Shown in pieces: positions 26,437-36,398 of a stretch of DNA of 64,000 nucleotides. How positions within the stretch are numbered: position 1 is the first letter of the stretch; each line of letters begins with the position of its first letter. Position numbers and translations under genes: made by a program. The notes under the pieces were generated by a model. It did not search any database. It worked only from the letters and a program-made list of their open reading frames with translations, and had not been told where the DNA came from. Source of the DNA: Roseospira goensis (GTDB lineage Bacteria > Pseudomonadota > Alphaproteobacteria > Rhodospirillales > Rhodospirillaceae); NCBI RefSeq assembly GCF_014197795.1, contig NZ_JACIGI010000018.1:23784-87783 (forward strand), read 5' to 3'.

Positions 26437-28500
26437 ATGTACGTTTCCGCCATCTTCCTGCCGCTTCTGGGCGCGGTTCTCGTCGGGCTGTTCGGGCGCC
26501 GGCTGGGCGACAGCGTGTCGCAGTTCCTGACCTGTCTGGCGATGGGGGCCAGCGCCCTGCTGTCCATCCCGATCTTCATCGAGGTGGCGCTGAACGGCAA
26601 CGCGCAGACCGTCACGCTGGTCACCTTCATCGCCTCCGGGGATCTGGTGGTCGACTGGGCGCTGAAGTTCGACACCCTGTCGGCGGTCATGGTGCTGACG
26701 GTGAGTTGGGTGTCGTTCCTGGTGCACGTCTACTCCATCGGCTACATGCACCATGACCCGGGCATCCCGCGCTTCATGGCCTACCTGTCGCTGTTCACCT
26801 TCTTCATGTTCATGCTGGTGACGGCCGACAACCTGGTGCAGATGTTCTTCGGCTGGGAGGGCGTCGGTCTCGCCTCCTACCTGCTGATCGGCTACTGGTA
26901 CGAACGGCCGACGGCCAATGCCGCCGCCATCAAGGCGTTCGTCGTCAACCGGGTGGGTGACTTCGGGTTCGCGCTCGGCATCTTCGGCTGCTTCGTGCTG
27001 TTCGGCACCATCAACCTGGATCAGATGTTCGCCGCCGCGCCGCAGATGGCCGACGCCACGGTGTCGTTCTTCGGCGTCGAATGGCACGCGCTGACCATCA
27101 TCGGGGTGCTGCTGTTCATCGGCGCCATGGGCAAGTCGGCGCAAATCGGGCTGCACACCTGGCTGCCGGACGCCATGGAGGGCCCGACGCCGGTCTCGGC
27201 CCTGATCCACGCCGCGACCATGGTGACCGCGGGCGTGTTCATGGTGGCGCGCATGTCGCCGCTGTTCGAGTACGCACCGGCGGCGTTGGCCCTCGTGGTC
27301 GTGGTGGGGGCGGCGACGGCGTTCTTCGCCGCGACCATCGGCTGCGTGCAGAACGACATCAAGCGGGTGATCGCCTACTCGACCTGCTCGCAGCTCGGCT
27401 ACATGTTCTTCGCGCTCGGGGTCGGGGCCTATCAGGCGGCCATCTTCCACCTGATGACGCATGCCTTCTTCAAGGCGCTGCTGTTCCTGTCGGCCGGCTC
27501 GGTGATCCATGCCATGTCCGACGAGCAGGACATGCGCAACATGGGGGGGCTGTGGAAGCACATCCCGTTGACCTATGCGATGATGTGGATCGGCTCGCTG
27601 GCGCTGGCCGGGGTGCCGGTGTTCGCCGGGTACTACTCCAAGGACATGATCCTGGAATCGGCGTTCGCCGCCGGCACCGGGCTGGGCATGCTGGCCTTCG
27701 TGCTGGGCATTGCCGCCGCCTTCATGACCGCGTTCTACTCCTGGCGGCTGTTGTTCATGACCTTCCATGGCACCCCGCGGGCCAACGAGACGGTGATGGC
27801 GCATGTCCACGAAAGCCCGCCGATCATGACCGTGCCGCTGGCGGCGCTGGCGGTGGGCGCGGTGTTCTCCGGCATGGTGGCCTACGACCACTTCGTCGGC
27901 GACAAGCATCCGGCCTTCTGGGGCGACAGCATCGCCTACAATGTCCAGGGCGAGGCCGTGGCCGGGGCGCCGGCCGCGCACGGCGCCGATGCGCTGGCCG
28001 AGGGCGTGGTGGCGGTGGACGACCCGGTGGACGACCCGGTGGACGACCACGGCGCGGCGGCCGAGGAGGCCCATGGCGCCGCGGCCCAGGGCGTGCTGGA
28101 GCGCGCGCACCACGTCCCGCTGGCGATCAAGCTGCTGCCTCTGGTGGTCTCGGCCGCCGGAATCGCACTGGCCTGGCTGTTCTATATCCGCCGGCCGCGC
28201 TACCCGATGCTGGTGGCGACGGCGTTCCCGGATACCTATCGGTTCCTGCTCAACAAGTGGTATTTCGACGAGCTGTACGACCGGGTGTTCGTGCGACCGG
28301 CGTTCGCGCTCGGCCGGGCGCTGTGGCGCGGCGGCGACGGGGCGCTGATCGACGGCCTGGGGCCGGACGGCATGGCGGCGGCGGCGAGCCGCATTGCGGC
28401 CCGGCTGCGCCGGTTCCAGACCGGCTATCTCTACCACTACGCCTTCCTGATGATCATCGGCGTGGCGGTGTTCGTGTCCTGGCGGCTGTTGCAGGCCTGA
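26437..28500 (+). CDS. nuoL: NADH-quinone oxidoreductase subunit L
   Basis: NuoL is the distal antiporter-like proton-pumping subunit of complex I with a long lateral helix. The 687-residue protein shows FFGWEGVGLASYLLIGYWYE with the key glutamate, GKSAQIGLHTWLPDAMEGPT with the conserved lysine and TMVTAGVFMVARM. Residues near 508-545 form a hydrophilic Ala/Asp/Glu/His-rich insert containing a VDDPVDDPVDDHG repeat encoded by a 12-base tandem repeat (28015-28048). Confidence 0.97.
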   Translation: MYVSAIFLPLLGAVLVGLFGRRLGDSVSQFLTCLAMGASALLSIPIFIEVALNGNAQTVTLVTFIASGDLVVDWALKFDTLSAVMVLTVSWVSFLVHVYSIGYMHHDPGIPRFMAYLSLFTFFMFMLVTADNLVQMFFGWEGVGLASYLLIGYWYERPTANAAAIKAFVVNRVGDFGFALGIFGCFVLFGTINLDQMFAAAPQMADATVSFFGVEWHALTIIGVLLFIGAMGKSAQIGLHTWLPDAMEGPTPVSALIHAATMVTAGVFMVARMSPLFEYAPAALALVVVVGAATAFFAATIGCVQNDIKRVIAYSTCSQLGYMFFALGVGAYQAAIFHLMTHAFFKALLFLSAGSVIHAMSDEQDMRNMGGLWKHIPLTYAMMWIGSLALAGVPVFAGYYSKDMILESAFAAGTGLGMLAFVLGIAAAFMTAFYSWRLLFMTFHGTPRANETVMAHVHESPPIMTVPLAALAVGAVFSGMVAYDHFVGDKHPAFWGDSIAYNVQGEAVAGAPAAHGADALAEGVVAVDDPVDDPVDDHGAAAEEAHGAAAQGVLERAHHVPLAIKLLPLVVSAAGIALAWLFYIRRPRYPMLVATAFPDTYRFLLNKWYFDELYDRVFVRPAFALGRALWRGGDGALIDGLGPDGMAAAASRIAARLRRFQTGYLYHYAFLMIIGVAVFVSWRLLQA
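28015..28048 (+). repeat. 12-base in-frame tandem repeat in nuoL
   Basis: Nearly three copies of GTGGACGACCCG encode Val-Asp-Asp-Pro repeats in the hydrophilic loop before the last NuoL helices. The length is a multiple of three, so copy-number change keeps the frame. Confidence 0.9.
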
Positions 28501-28612
28501 GGGGTGAGGGGACGGGCGCGCGTGCGGCGGCCCGCAAAACGAGACGGGCCGCAGCGACGGCCCCGTGCATGACCGGCCGGATCTCCGGCCCGGGCGAGAG
28601 GTCTATGCGGCG

Positions 28613-30136
28613 ATGATCGAAGACATGTCCCTGCTCAGCATCATCACCTTCCTGCCCCTGTTCGGCGCGGCCTGCATTCTGCTGCTGGTGCGCGGAACCG
28701 AGGCCGAGGTGGCCGCCAACAGCCGGTGGGTGGCGTTGTGGACGTCCGGTGTCACCTTCGCGCTGTCGCTGCTGGTGTGGGCGGGCTTCGACCCGGCGCG
28801 GGCCGACTTCCAGTTCGTCGAGCGCTTCGAGTGGGTGCCCGGCTACAACATCGCCTATCACATGGGCATCGACGGCATCTCGCTGTTCTTCGTGCTGCTG
28901 TCGACCTTCCTGACGCCGCTGTGCGTGCTGGCGAGTTGGGAGGCGATCAAGACACGGGTGCGGGAGTACATGGTGGCCTTCCTGGTGCTCGAAACCATGA
29001 TGGTCGGCATGTTCTGCGCCCTGGACTACGTGCTCTTCTACGTGTTCTTCGAGGGTGTGCTGATCCCCATGTTCCTCATCATTGGGGTCTGGGGCGGGCC
29101 GCGCCGAATCTACGCCGCCTTCAAGTTCTTCCTTTACACCCTCCTGGGCTCGGTGCTGATGCTGCTGGCGCTGCTGGCGATGTACCTGCACGCCGGCACC
29201 ACCGATGTCCCGACGCTGATGGTCACGACCTTCCCCGAGTCCATGCAGATTTGGCTGTTCCTGGCCCTGCTGGCGAGTTTCGCGGTCAAGGTGCCGATGT
29301 GGCCGGTCCACACCTGGCTGCCCGATGCCCACGTGGAGGCGCCGACTGCCGGCTCCGTGATCCTGGCCGGGGTGCTGCTGAAGATGGGGGCCTACGGGTT
29401 CCTGCGCTTCTCGGTGCCGATGCTGCCGCAGGCCACGGCCGACATGGCGGGGGTCATCTTCGTCCTGTCGATCATCGCGGTGATCTACACCTCGCTGGTG
29501 GCGCTGGCGCAACAGGACATGAAGAAGCTGATCGCCTATTCGTCGGTGGCGCACATGGGGTTCGTCACCGCCGGCATCTTCGCCATGACCCAACAGGCGG
29601 TGGAGGGGGCGATCTTCCAGATGCTCAGCCATGGCATCGTCTCGGCCGCCCTGTTCCTGTGCGTCGGCGTGGTCTACGACCGGCTGCACACCCGCGACAT
29701 CGACCGCTACGGAGGGCTTGCCACCAACATGCCGAAGTACGCCCTCGTGTTCATGCTGTTCATGATGGCCTCGGTGGGCCTGCCGGGCACCAGCGGCTTC
29801 GTCGGCGAGTTCCTGGTCATGGTCGGGGTGTTCCAGGTCAACACGGTGGTCACACTGTTCATCGCCACCGGCGTGATCCTGGGCGCGGTCTACATGCTGT
29901 TCCTGTACCGGCGGGTGGTCTTCGGCAAGCTGGAGAAGGCCGACGTCAAGGCGATGCTGGACCTGAGCCCGCGCGAGATGGCGATCTTCGCCCCGCTGGT
30001 GCTGGTGGTGCTGTGGATGGGCCTCTACCCGTCCACGTTCCTGGAGCCGATGCACGCCAGCGTCGACAACCTTATCACCTCCTATCAGGCCGCATTGGCG
30101 GCCGGCGCCGACGGCGTCGCGGTCGCGGCCCGCTGA
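28613..30136 (+). CDS. nuoM: NADH-quinone oxidoreductase subunit M
   Basis: NuoM (ND4 homologue) is an antiporter-like proton-pumping subunit. The 507-residue protein has [20 protein letters not shown] with the conserved glutamate, [24 protein letters not shown] split by the lysine-bearing helix, and [19 protein letters not shown] at 28613 (MIEDMSLLS) is preferred; ATG 28625 is a possible alternative, and the earlier ATG at 28569 gives a non-hydrophobic leader. A 112-base spacer without notable structure precedes it. Confidence 0.96.
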   Translation: MIEDMSLLSIITFLPLFGAACILLLVRGTEAEVAANSRWVALWTSGVTFALSLLVWAGFDPARADFQFVERFEWVPGYNIAYHMGIDGISLFFVLLSTFLTPLCVLASWEAIKTRVREYMVAFLVLETMMVGMFCALDYVLFYVFFEGVLIPMFLIIGVWGGPRRIYAAFKFFLYTLLGSVLMLLALLAMYLHAGTTDVPTLMVTTFPESMQIWLFLALLASFAVKVPMWPVHTWLPDAHVEAPTAGSVILAGVLLKMGAYGFLRFSVPMLPQATADMAGVIFVLSIIAVIYTSLVALAQQDMKKLIAYSSVAHMGFVTAGIFAMTQQAVEGAIFQMLSHGIVSAALFLCVGVVYDRLHTRDIDRYGGLATNMPKYALVFMLFMMASVGLPGTSGFVGEFLVMVGVFQVNTVVTLFIATGVILGAVYMLFLYRRVVFGKLEKADVKAMLDLSPREMAIFAPLVLVVLWMGLYPSTFLEPMHASVDNLITSYQAALAAGADGVAVAAR

Positions 30137-30207
30137 GCCGGGCGCGCCGAAGCGATGCGACCCTATGAGACCCGATGCGATCCGTTCCGGCCGGAGACCC
30201 TGACGCG

Positions 30208-31650
30208 ATGACCGAGTTGCCCTCGATCCTGCCGGCGCTGCCGGAACTCGTGCTGGCCCTGTTGGCCATAGCCCTGCTGATGTATGGCGTGTTTGCGCGC
30301 ACCGATCGCACGACCGCGTGCACGTGGGCGGCGGTCTACGGTCTCGGTCTGGCCGGCATCCTGCTGTTCCTGGAGGCCGGCAGCCGCGTCGAGGGCTTCT
30401 ACGGCCAGTTCGTGGCCGACGACTTCACCCGGTTCGCCAAGCTGCTGATCGTGGCCGCCGCCGCGGTCGTCCTGCTGATGGCCCGGCGCTGGATGGAGAC
30501 CGAGGGCATCCAGCGCTTCGAGTTCCCGGTGCTCATGCTGCTGTCGGTGATCGGCATGATGCTGATGGTCTCGGCCAACGACCTGATCGGCATGTACCTG
30601 GGCCTGGAATTGCAGTCGCTGGCGCTTTACGTCATGGCGACCATCCAGCGCGACAACGTGCGCGCCACCGAGGCGGGCCTGAAGTACTTCGTGCTGGGCG
30701 CGCTGGCCTCCGGGATTCTGCTGTACGGCGCCTCTCTGGTCTACGGCTTCGCCGGCACCACCAGCTTCACCGGCATCCAGACCGCCGTCGCTGACGGCGA
30801 AGCCCCGATGGGTGTCGTGATCGGCCTTGTGTTCGTGGTCTGCGGGCTGGCCTTCAAGGTCTCGGCGGCGCCGTTCCACATGTGGACGCCGGACGTCTAC
30901 GAGGGCGCGCCAACCCCGGTAACGGCGCTGTTCGCCGTCGCCCCCAAGGTGGCCGCGCTGGCGCTGTTCCTGCGGGTCGCCATGGAGCCCTTCGGCGCCC
31001 TGACGGCGGAGTGGCAGCAGGTGGTGGCGATCATCGCCGTGCTGTCGATGATCGTCGGCGGGTTCGCGGCGATCGCGCAGGAGAACATCAAGCGGCTGAT
31101 GGCCTACAGTTCGATCGGGCACATGGGCTACGCCCTGGTGGGACTGGCCGCGGGCTCGGCCGAGGGCGTGCGCGGGGTCCTGATCTACCTGGCCATCTAC
31201 CTGTTCATGAACCTGGGCACCTTCGCCATCATCCTGGCCATGCGCCAGCAGAACCGCCCGGTCGAGGGCATCAAGGATCTGGCCGGACTCGGCCGCACGC
31301 GGCCCGTGATGGCGCTGTCGATGGGCGTGTTCATGTTCTCCATGGCCGGCATCCCACCGCTGGCGGGCTTCTTCGCCAAGTTCTACGTCTTCATGGCGGC
31401 GGTCGAGGCCGGCCTGGTGTGGCTGGCGGTGATCGGCGTTCTGACCAGTGTGGTGTCGGCCTTCTACTACCTGCGCATCGTCAAGGTGATGTACTTCGAC
31501 GAGCCGCTGGAAAGCCTGGACCCGATCGCCTCGCCGACCCTGCGCGTGGTGATGGGGGCCAGTGCCCTGGTGGTGACCTTCTTCTTCATGGCGCCCGGTT
31601 GGCTGGTCGGCGGCGCGGAGATCGCGGCGGCCGCGCTGGTCGCAGGATGA
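30208..31650 (+). CDS. nuoN: NADH-quinone oxidoreductase subunit N
   Basis: NuoN (ND2 homologue) is the proximal antiporter-like subunit and ends the complex I set. The 480-residue protein has [20 protein letters not shown] with the conserved glutamate, [20 protein letters not shown] with the lysine, and [16 protein letters not shown]. The ATG at 30208 follows GGAGA. Its stop overlaps the birA start (ATGA), so the biotin ligase is probably translated from the same message. Confidence 0.97.
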   Translation: MTELPSILPALPELVLALLAIALLMYGVFARTDRTTACTWAAVYGLGLAGILLFLEAGSRVEGFYGQFVADDFTRFAKLLIVAAAAVVLLMARRWMETEGIQRFEFPVLMLLSVIGMMLMVSANDLIGMYLGLELQSLALYVMATIQRDNVRATEAGLKYFVLGALASGILLYGASLVYGFAGTTSFTGIQTAVADGEAPMGVVIGLVFVVCGLAFKVSAAPFHMWTPDVYEGAPTPVTALFAVAPKVAALALFLRVAMEPFGALTAEWQQVVAIIAVLSMIVGGFAAIAQENIKRLMAYSSIGHMGYALVGLAAGSAEGVRGVLIYLAIYLFMNLGTFAIILAMRQQNRPVEGIKDLAGLGRTRPVMALSMGVFMFSMAGIPPLAGFFAKFYVFMAAVEAGLVWLAVIGVLTSVVSAFYYLRIVKVMYFDEPLESLDPIASPTLRVVMGASALVVTFFFMAPGWLVGGAEIAAAALVAG

Positions 31651-32507
31651 CCGCCCCCGCGGATGACCGCGCCGCCCTCCTGGCGGGCGCCGCAACGATG
31701 GCGATGCCGGAGGGCTGGCGCCTGGAGGCCCGGGTGGTGGTGGACAGCACCCAGGCGGTGGCGCGGGCTGAACTGGAGGCCGGCCGGGCCGCGGATCTGT
31801 GGTCCGACCGCGCTCTCGTGGTGTGGGGCGGCGAGCAGACCGGTGGACGCGGTCGCCAGGGCCGCCCGTGGGCCAGCCCGCCCGGCAATCTCTATGTCAC
31901 CGTGGCGCTGCCGTGCCCGGACGGTCCGCGCCGCGGCGTGGAGATCGGCTTTCTAGGCGGCGTGGCGCTGGCGCGGGCGCTGGGCGATCTCGGGTTCGGG
32001 GCCGTCGGCGGCCTGCCCGAGCCGCGTCTGAAATGGCCCAACGACGTCCTGCTGGACGGCGCCAAGGTTGCCGGGCTGCTGCCGGAGTCGGCGAGTGACG
32101 CGGCGGGGCGCTGCTGGGTCCTGCTGGGGATGGGCGTCAACGTCGCGACCGCGCCGCCCATGGGGGAGACCCTGTATCCCGCCACCAAGCTGGCCGCACA
32201 CGCGCCCGGCGGGCTGCCCGGCGCACCGGTGCCGACCCCGGCCGATCTGCTGATGCCGCTGCTGGCGCGGCTGGCGGCCCTGGTGGCACAGTGGCGCGCC
32301 GCGGGGTTCGCGCCGGTGCGGGCGGCCTGGTTGCGCCACGGCCATGGCCTGGGCGAGGCGGTGCGGGTGCGACTCGGTGCGGAGACGGTGACCGGCGTGT
32401 TCGAGGGCCTGAGTGCCGCGGGCGCCCTGATGCTGCGTGAGGACGGGGGCGCACGGCGCACCATCCTGGCGGGCGACGTGTTTTTTGCGGCGCGGGAGGA
32501 CGGCTAG
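31647..32507 (+). CDS. birA: Biotin--[acetyl-CoA-carboxylase] ligase
   Basis: BirA activates biotin to biotinyl-AMP and attaches it to the carrier subunit of acetyl-CoA carboxylase. In the 286-residue protein [20 protein letters not shown] is the biotinyl-AMP loop, followed by [18 protein letters not shown] and the C-terminal SH3-like domain ([18 protein letters not shown]). There is no N-terminal DNA-binding domain, so it is a group I ligase and should not repress biotin genes. It overlaps nuoN by four bases; birA after nuoN is a common alphaproteobacterial arrangement. Confidence 0.94.
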   Translation: MTAPADDRAALLAGAATMAMPEGWRLEARVVVDSTQAVARAELEAGRAADLWSDRALVVWGGEQTGGRGRQGRPWASPPGNLYVTVALPCPDGPRRGVEIGFLGGVALARALGDLGFGAVGGLPEPRLKWPNDVLLDGAKVAGLLPESASDAAGRCWVLLGMGVNVATAPPMGETLYPATKLAAHAPGGLPGAPVPTPADLLMPLLARLAALVAQWRAAGFAPVRAAWLRHGHGLGEAVRVRLGAETVTGVFEGLSAAGALMLREDGGARRTILAGDVFFAAREDG

Positions 32508-32510
32508 GCC

Positions 32511-33296
32511 ATGCTGCTGGCCATTGATTGCGGCAACACCAACACCGTCTTTGCCGTCTACGACGGCGATGACAAGCGGTGCGAGTGGCGCGCCGCCAGC
32601 AAATCCGGCCGCACCGCCGACGAAATGGGTGTGTGGCTGAACCAGCTCATGGCGATGAAGCACCTGGAGCCGGAGGCCATCACCGAGGCCATCATCGCGT
32701 CCGTGGTTCCGGCGGCGGTGTATGACCTTCGCCTGTTGTGCCATCAGTACTTCGGGGCGCCGCCGCTGGTGGTGGGCGAGCCCGACGTGGACCTGGGCCT
32801 TCAGGTGCTGATCGACCGGCCCGAGGAGGTCGGCGCCGACCGACTCGTGAACGCCGTCGCGGCGCATCGGACGTATCGGGGGCCGCTGATCGTGCTGGAC
32901 TTCGGCACCGCGACAACATTTGATGTGGTGGATGCCGACGGCAACTACCGCGGCGGCGTGATCGCCCCCGGGGTCAACCTCTCGCTTGAGGCGTTGCACA
33001 TGGCGGCGGCGCAGCTTCCGCGGGTGGCGATCGGGCGACCCAAGACGGTGATCGGCAAGGCGACCGTGCCGGCGATGCGCTCCGGCATCTATCTCGGCTA
33101 TGTTTCGATGATCGAGGGCCTGACGCGCCGCATCCAGGATGAGTTCGGCGCGCCGATGACGGTGGTGGCGACGGGGGGACTGGCATCCCTCTTTACCGAG
33201 GCCACCGATGTCATCCATCATCTCGACAACGACCTGACCCTGCGGGGTCTTCTGGAGATTCACCGCCGCAACGCGGCGCACCGCATGCACCCATAG
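32511..33296 (+). CDS. coaX: Type III pantothenate kinase
   Basis: CoaX phosphorylates pantothenate, the first step of coenzyme A synthesis. The 261-residue protein has the ASKHA-fold markers [33 protein letters not shown] and [19 protein letters not shown], plus [15 protein letters not shown]. Type III enzymes are not feedback-inhibited by CoA and have low ATP affinity. It begins three bases after birA, and its stop codon lies in the first unit of the 17-base repeat. Confidence 0.96.
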   Translation: MLLAIDCGNTNTVFAVYDGDDKRCEWRAASKSGRTADEMGVWLNQLMAMKHLEPEAITEAIIASVVPAAVYDLRLLCHQYFGAPPLVVGEPDVDLGLQVLIDRPEEVGADRLVNAVAAHRTYRGPLIVLDFGTATTFDVVDADGNYRGGVIAPGVNLSLEALHMAAAQLPRVAIGRPKTVIGKATVPAMRSGIYLGYVSMIEGLTRRIQDEFGAPMTVVATGGLASLFTEATDVIHHLDNDLTLRGLLEIHRRNAAHRMHP

Positions 33297-33347
33297 CGAC
33301 ACACAACCCATAGGGACACACGACACATAGCGACGCATGTAGGGACC
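33291..33347. repeat. 17-base degenerate tandem repeat between coaX and rnj
   Basis: Roughly 3.5 copies of a CCATAGSGACACACRAC-type unit (S is C or G, R is A or G) run from the last sense codon and TAG stop of coaX into the leader of the ribonuclease J gene. Copies alternate between TAGCGAC and TAGGGAC. It ends before the GAGAGGAG ribosome-binding site of rnj. Confidence 0.8.
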
Positions 33348-33367
33348 GAGACACGAGAGGAGACATC

Positions 33368-35044
33368 ATGACAGACTCGCCCGGCACGGCCGTGCCGGAG
33401 GGTGTCGTGTTCGTCCCCTTGGGCGGGACCGGGGAAATCGGCATGAACCTGAACCTGTATGGGTGTCAGGGGCGATGGCTGATGGTCGACCTCGGGATCA
33501 CCTTCGGGAACGAGACGACGCCGGGCATCGACGTGTTGATGCCCGACCCCGCGTTCATCGAGGACAGGCTGGACGCCCTCGATGGCATCGTCATCACGCA
33601 TGCCCACGAAGACCACATCGGGGCCGTCACCTACCTTTGGCCGTGGCTCCGCAAGCCGATCTACGCCTCGCCGTTCGCCGCCGCCTTCCTGCGCGTCAAG
33701 CTGGAGGAGGAGGGGATGCTCGGCGAGGTGCCGGTGCACGAGGTGCCGCTGGGATCGCGCTTCCAGGTCGGCGCCTTCGACGTCGAGTTCATCGGCACCA
33801 CGCATTCGATCCCCGAGCCGAACGCCCTGGCCATCCGCACGCCCGCCGGGACCATCCTGCACACGGCGGACTGGAAGTTCGATCCGGACCCGCTGATCGG
33901 CGGCGCCGCGGACTATGACGCCCTGCGCCGGCTCGGCGACGAGGGCGTGCTGGCGATGATCGGCGACAGCACGAACATCTTCAATCCGGGGCACTCCGGG
34001 TCGGAGGCGGACGTGCGCAAGGCGTTGATCGAGGTGATCGGGCGCAACACCACCGGACAGGTGGCGGTGGCCTGCTTCGCCTCCAACGTGGCGCGGCTGG
34101 AGAGCATCGCCGTGGCCGCGCGCGAGAACGGCCGTCACGCCGTGCTGGTCGGCCGCTCGCTGCTGCGCATGAACGAGACCGCGCGCCGCTGCGGCTACCT
34201 GGCCGACATTCCGCCGTTCCTGAGCGAGGACGACGCCGCCGATCTGCCCCGTGACAAGGTTCTGTACCTGTGCACGGGCAGCCAGGGCGAGCCGCGCGCC
34301 GCCCTGCCGCGCATCGCCGGCGGCAGCCACCGCAGCGTCAGCCTGAGCGAGGGCGACACGGTCATCTTCTCGTCGCGCGTCATCCCGGGCAACGAACGCG
34401 CCATTTTCGCCATGCAGAACCGGCTGGTGGAAAGCGGGGTGGAGATCATCACCGCGCGCGACGCGCCGGTGCACGTCTCCGGCCATCCGGCCCGCGAGGA
34501 GGTCGAGGAGATGTACCGCCTGGTGCGGCCGACGGTGGCCGTGCCGGTGCACGGCGAGGCCCTGCACCTGCGCGAGCACGGCCGCATCGCCAAGGCCTGC
34601 GGGGTGGAGCATGTGGTGCTGATCCATGATGGCGACATCCTGCGCCTGGACAGCGTGCCGCCGCGCGTCGTGGATCAGGCGCCGACCGGTCTGCTGGCCC
34701 TGGACGGCGACCGTCTCGTCCCCATGTCCAGTCAGATGCTGCGCGACCGGCGCCGCATGATGAACAACGGGGCCGCGACGGTGACCCTGGTGCTGAACGG
34801 CAAGGGCGGGCTGGTGGCCGCGCCCCTGGTCAGCGCACGCGGTCTGCTGGACCCGGAGGAGGATGCCGAGGACCTTGAGTCGCTGGTGCGTCAGATCCGC
34901 TCCGCCGTCGACGGGCTGGACCGCCGGGCGCTGGACGACGACACCCAGGTCATGGACCGCGCCCGGCGCACGGTGGGCCGCTTCTTCCGGACCAGCCAGA
35001 ACCGGCGGCCGGTGACCGATATTCACGTGGTGCGGGTGGGGTGA
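33368..35044 (+). CDS. rnj: Ribonuclease J
   Basis: Ribonuclease J is a beta-CASP metallo-beta-lactamase nuclease with endonuclease and 5'-3' exonuclease activity on RNA; in alphaproteobacteria it trims rRNA and mRNA ends. The 558-residue protein begins with VFVPLGGTGEIGMNLNLYG, has the zinc motif THAHEDHIGAV (H78, H80, D82, H83), GDSTNIF, the beta-CASP segment CFASNVARLESI and CTGSQGEPRAALPRIA, and VPVHGEALHLREH. ATG at 33368 follows GAGAGGAG. Its place after birA-coaX is typical of the group. Confidence 0.95.
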   Translation: MTDSPGTAVPEGVVFVPLGGTGEIGMNLNLYGCQGRWLMVDLGITFGNETTPGIDVLMPDPAFIEDRLDALDGIVITHAHEDHIGAVTYLWPWLRKPIYASPFAAAFLRVKLEEEGMLGEVPVHEVPLGSRFQVGAFDVEFIGTTHSIPEPNALAIRTPAGTILHTADWKFDPDPLIGGAADYDALRRLGDEGVLAMIGDSTNIFNPGHSGSEADVRKALIEVIGRNTTGQVAVACFASNVARLESIAVAARENGRHAVLVGRSLLRMNETARRCGYLADIPPFLSEDDAADLPRDKVLYLCTGSQGEPRAALPRIAGGSHRSVSLSEGDTVIFSSRVIPGNERAIFAMQNRLVESGVEIITARDAPVHVSGHPAREEVEEMYRLVRPTVAVPVHGEALHLREHGRIAKACGVEHVVLIHDGDILRLDSVPPRVVDQAPTGLLALDGDRLVPMSSQMLRDRRRMMNNGAATVTLVLNGKGGLVAAPLVSARGLLDPEEDAEDLESLVRQIRSAVDGLDRRALDDDTQVMDRARRTVGRFFRTSQNRRPVTDIHVVRVG

Positions 35045-35109
35045 CGGGTCCCCGCGCCCGAAGCCGTTCCGTCGCAACCCAGGTCATGAGCAGAAAAGGA
35101 CCCTGAGTG

Positions 35110-35514
35110 ATGATCGGACAGTTGAATCACGTTGCCATCGCGGTCCCCGACCTGGAGGCCGCCGCCGCCAACTATCGTGAAACCCTGGGCGCCAAGGTCT
35201 CCGATCCGGTGCCCCAGCCTGATCACGGTGTGACCGTGGTGTTCATCGAACTGCCGAACACCAAGATCGAACTGTTGCATCCGCTTGGCGAGAAGTCCCC
35301 GATCCAGGCGTTCCTGGACAAGAACCCGTCGGGCGGCATCCACCATGTCTGCTACGAGGTGGAGGACATCCTGACGGCGCGCGACACCCTGAAGGCGCAG
35401 GGCAAGCGCGTGCTCGGCGACGGCGAGCCGAAGATCGGCGCCCACGGCAAGCCGGTGCTGTTCCTGCATCCGAAGGACTTCACCGGTACGCTGGTGGAGC
35501 TGGAGCAGGCCTGA
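35110..35514 (+). CDS. mce: Methylmalonyl-CoA epimerase
   Basis: This enzyme epimerises (2R)/(2S)-methylmalonyl-CoA, linking propionyl-CoA to succinyl-CoA. The 134-residue vicinal-oxygen-chelate protein has two beta-alpha-beta-beta-beta units: GQLNHVAIAVPDLEAAAANY with a metal-binding His, TKIELLHPLGEKSPI, GGIHHVCYEVEDI with another His and the final TLVELEQA with the Glu ligand. The start is either ATG 35110 or GTG 35107; AAAAGGA lies upstream of both. Confidence 0.95.
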   Translation: MIGQLNHVAIAVPDLEAAAANYRETLGAKVSDPVPQPDHGVTVVFIELPNTKIELLHPLGEKSPIQAFLDKNPSGGIHHVCYEVEDILTARDTLKAQGKRVLGDGEPKIGAHGKPVLFLHPKDFTGTLVELEQA

Positions 35515-35550
35515 CCCGGCGAGGTATGAGGAAGTCCGGGAGGCCGCGCC

Positions 35551-36096
35551 ATGAACTGGTACTGCGACGTGGCCCCCGGGCATCCGCTGCATGGCCCCTA
35601 CCATGACACCGAGTACGGCGTCCCGGTCACGGACGAGACCGTGCTGTTCGAACGGCTGTGCCTGGAGGTCTTCCAGGCCGGCCTGTCGTGGCTGCTGGTG
35701 CTCAAGAAGCGCCCGGCGCTCAACGCCGCCTTCGACGGCTTCGTCGTGGACCGGGTGGCGGCCTTCGACGACGCCGACCGCGCCCGCCTGCTGGCCGACG
35801 CCGGCATCATCCGCAACCGCCGCAAGATCGACGCCGTGATCGAGAACGCGCGCCGGGTCCAGGCCCTGCGCGACAGCCATGGCGGCTTCGCGGCCTGGAT
35901 CGCGGCCCATCATCCGCGAGACCTGGCGGCGTGGGTCAAGCTGTTCCGGGCCACCTTTCGGTTCGCGGGACCGGAGGTGGTCAACGAGTTCCTGATGAGC
36001 ATCGGGATCCTGCCCGGGGCGCACCGCGACGACTGTCCGGTGCAGGGCCGCATCCTGGCGCAGGCGCCGCCGTGGTCGCGCGTTGGATCCGGATGA
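35551..36096 (+). CDS. tag: DNA-3-methyladenine glycosylase I
   Basis: Tag excises 3-methyladenine from alkylated DNA. The 181-residue protein starts MNWYCDVAPGHPLHGPYHDTEYG with zinc ligands Cys5 and a nearby His, has FQAGLSWLLVLKKRPALNAAF and the C-terminal HRDDCP pair that completes the zinc site. VVNEFLMSIGILPGAH fits the family. Length is near the usual 185-190. It follows mce by 36 bases and may be the last gene of the transcript. Confidence 0.93.
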   Translation: MNWYCDVAPGHPLHGPYHDTEYGVPVTDETVLFERLCLEVFQAGLSWLLVLKKRPALNAAFDGFVVDRVAAFDDADRARLLADAGIIRNRRKIDAVIENARRVQALRDSHGGFAAWIAAHHPRDLAAWVKLFRATFRFAGPEVVNEFLMSIGILPGAHRDDCPVQGRILAQAPPWSRVGSG

Positions 36097-36156
36097 CGGT
36101 CGGTCGAACCAAAGGAAAGCGTCGGCGCCGCGCAGACGCGGCCCCGTTGTCGCGTA

Positions 36157-36185
36157 TTGACCCATAGAAGACCGCAAAAATAGAG
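36157..36185 (+). promoter_or_regulatory. Candidate promoter for the MBL-GGDEF gene
   Basis: TTGACC at 36157-36162 and ATAGAG at 36180-36185 have a 17-base spacer in a locally AT-richer stretch after tag. If used, the transcript would have a leader of about 205 bases (36192-36398) that contains the hairpin at 36203-36243. The 302-base spacer holds no other recognisable feature. Confidence 0.4.
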
Positions 36186-36202
36186 CGGGCCGGCGAGTTG
36201 GT

Positions 36203-36243
36203 TTGGCGATGAAGAGGGGCCGTTCTCGCCTCCCAGTCGCCAA
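36203..36243 (+). other. Hairpin in the leader of the MBL-GGDEF gene
   Basis: TTGGCGA (36203-36209) pairs perfectly with TCGCCAA (36237-36243), and inside it GAGG (36214-36217) pairs with CCTC (36229-36232). There is no T-tract, so it is not a simple terminator. It does not match a riboswitch consensus I know. Confidence 0.45.
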
Positions 36244-36398
36244 TCCTACTCCGTTCGATACGGGAAACGGCACTTTCGGATCGTCCCGACCCTTGGCACT
36301 ATGCCGAATGAACCCGCCCCATGCCGTGGCGAGCGGGCTTGGCTGCGTGGTATCCTCTGAGAAAGATTGGGGGGGTCAGTCGGCGTGGGAGCGGATGG

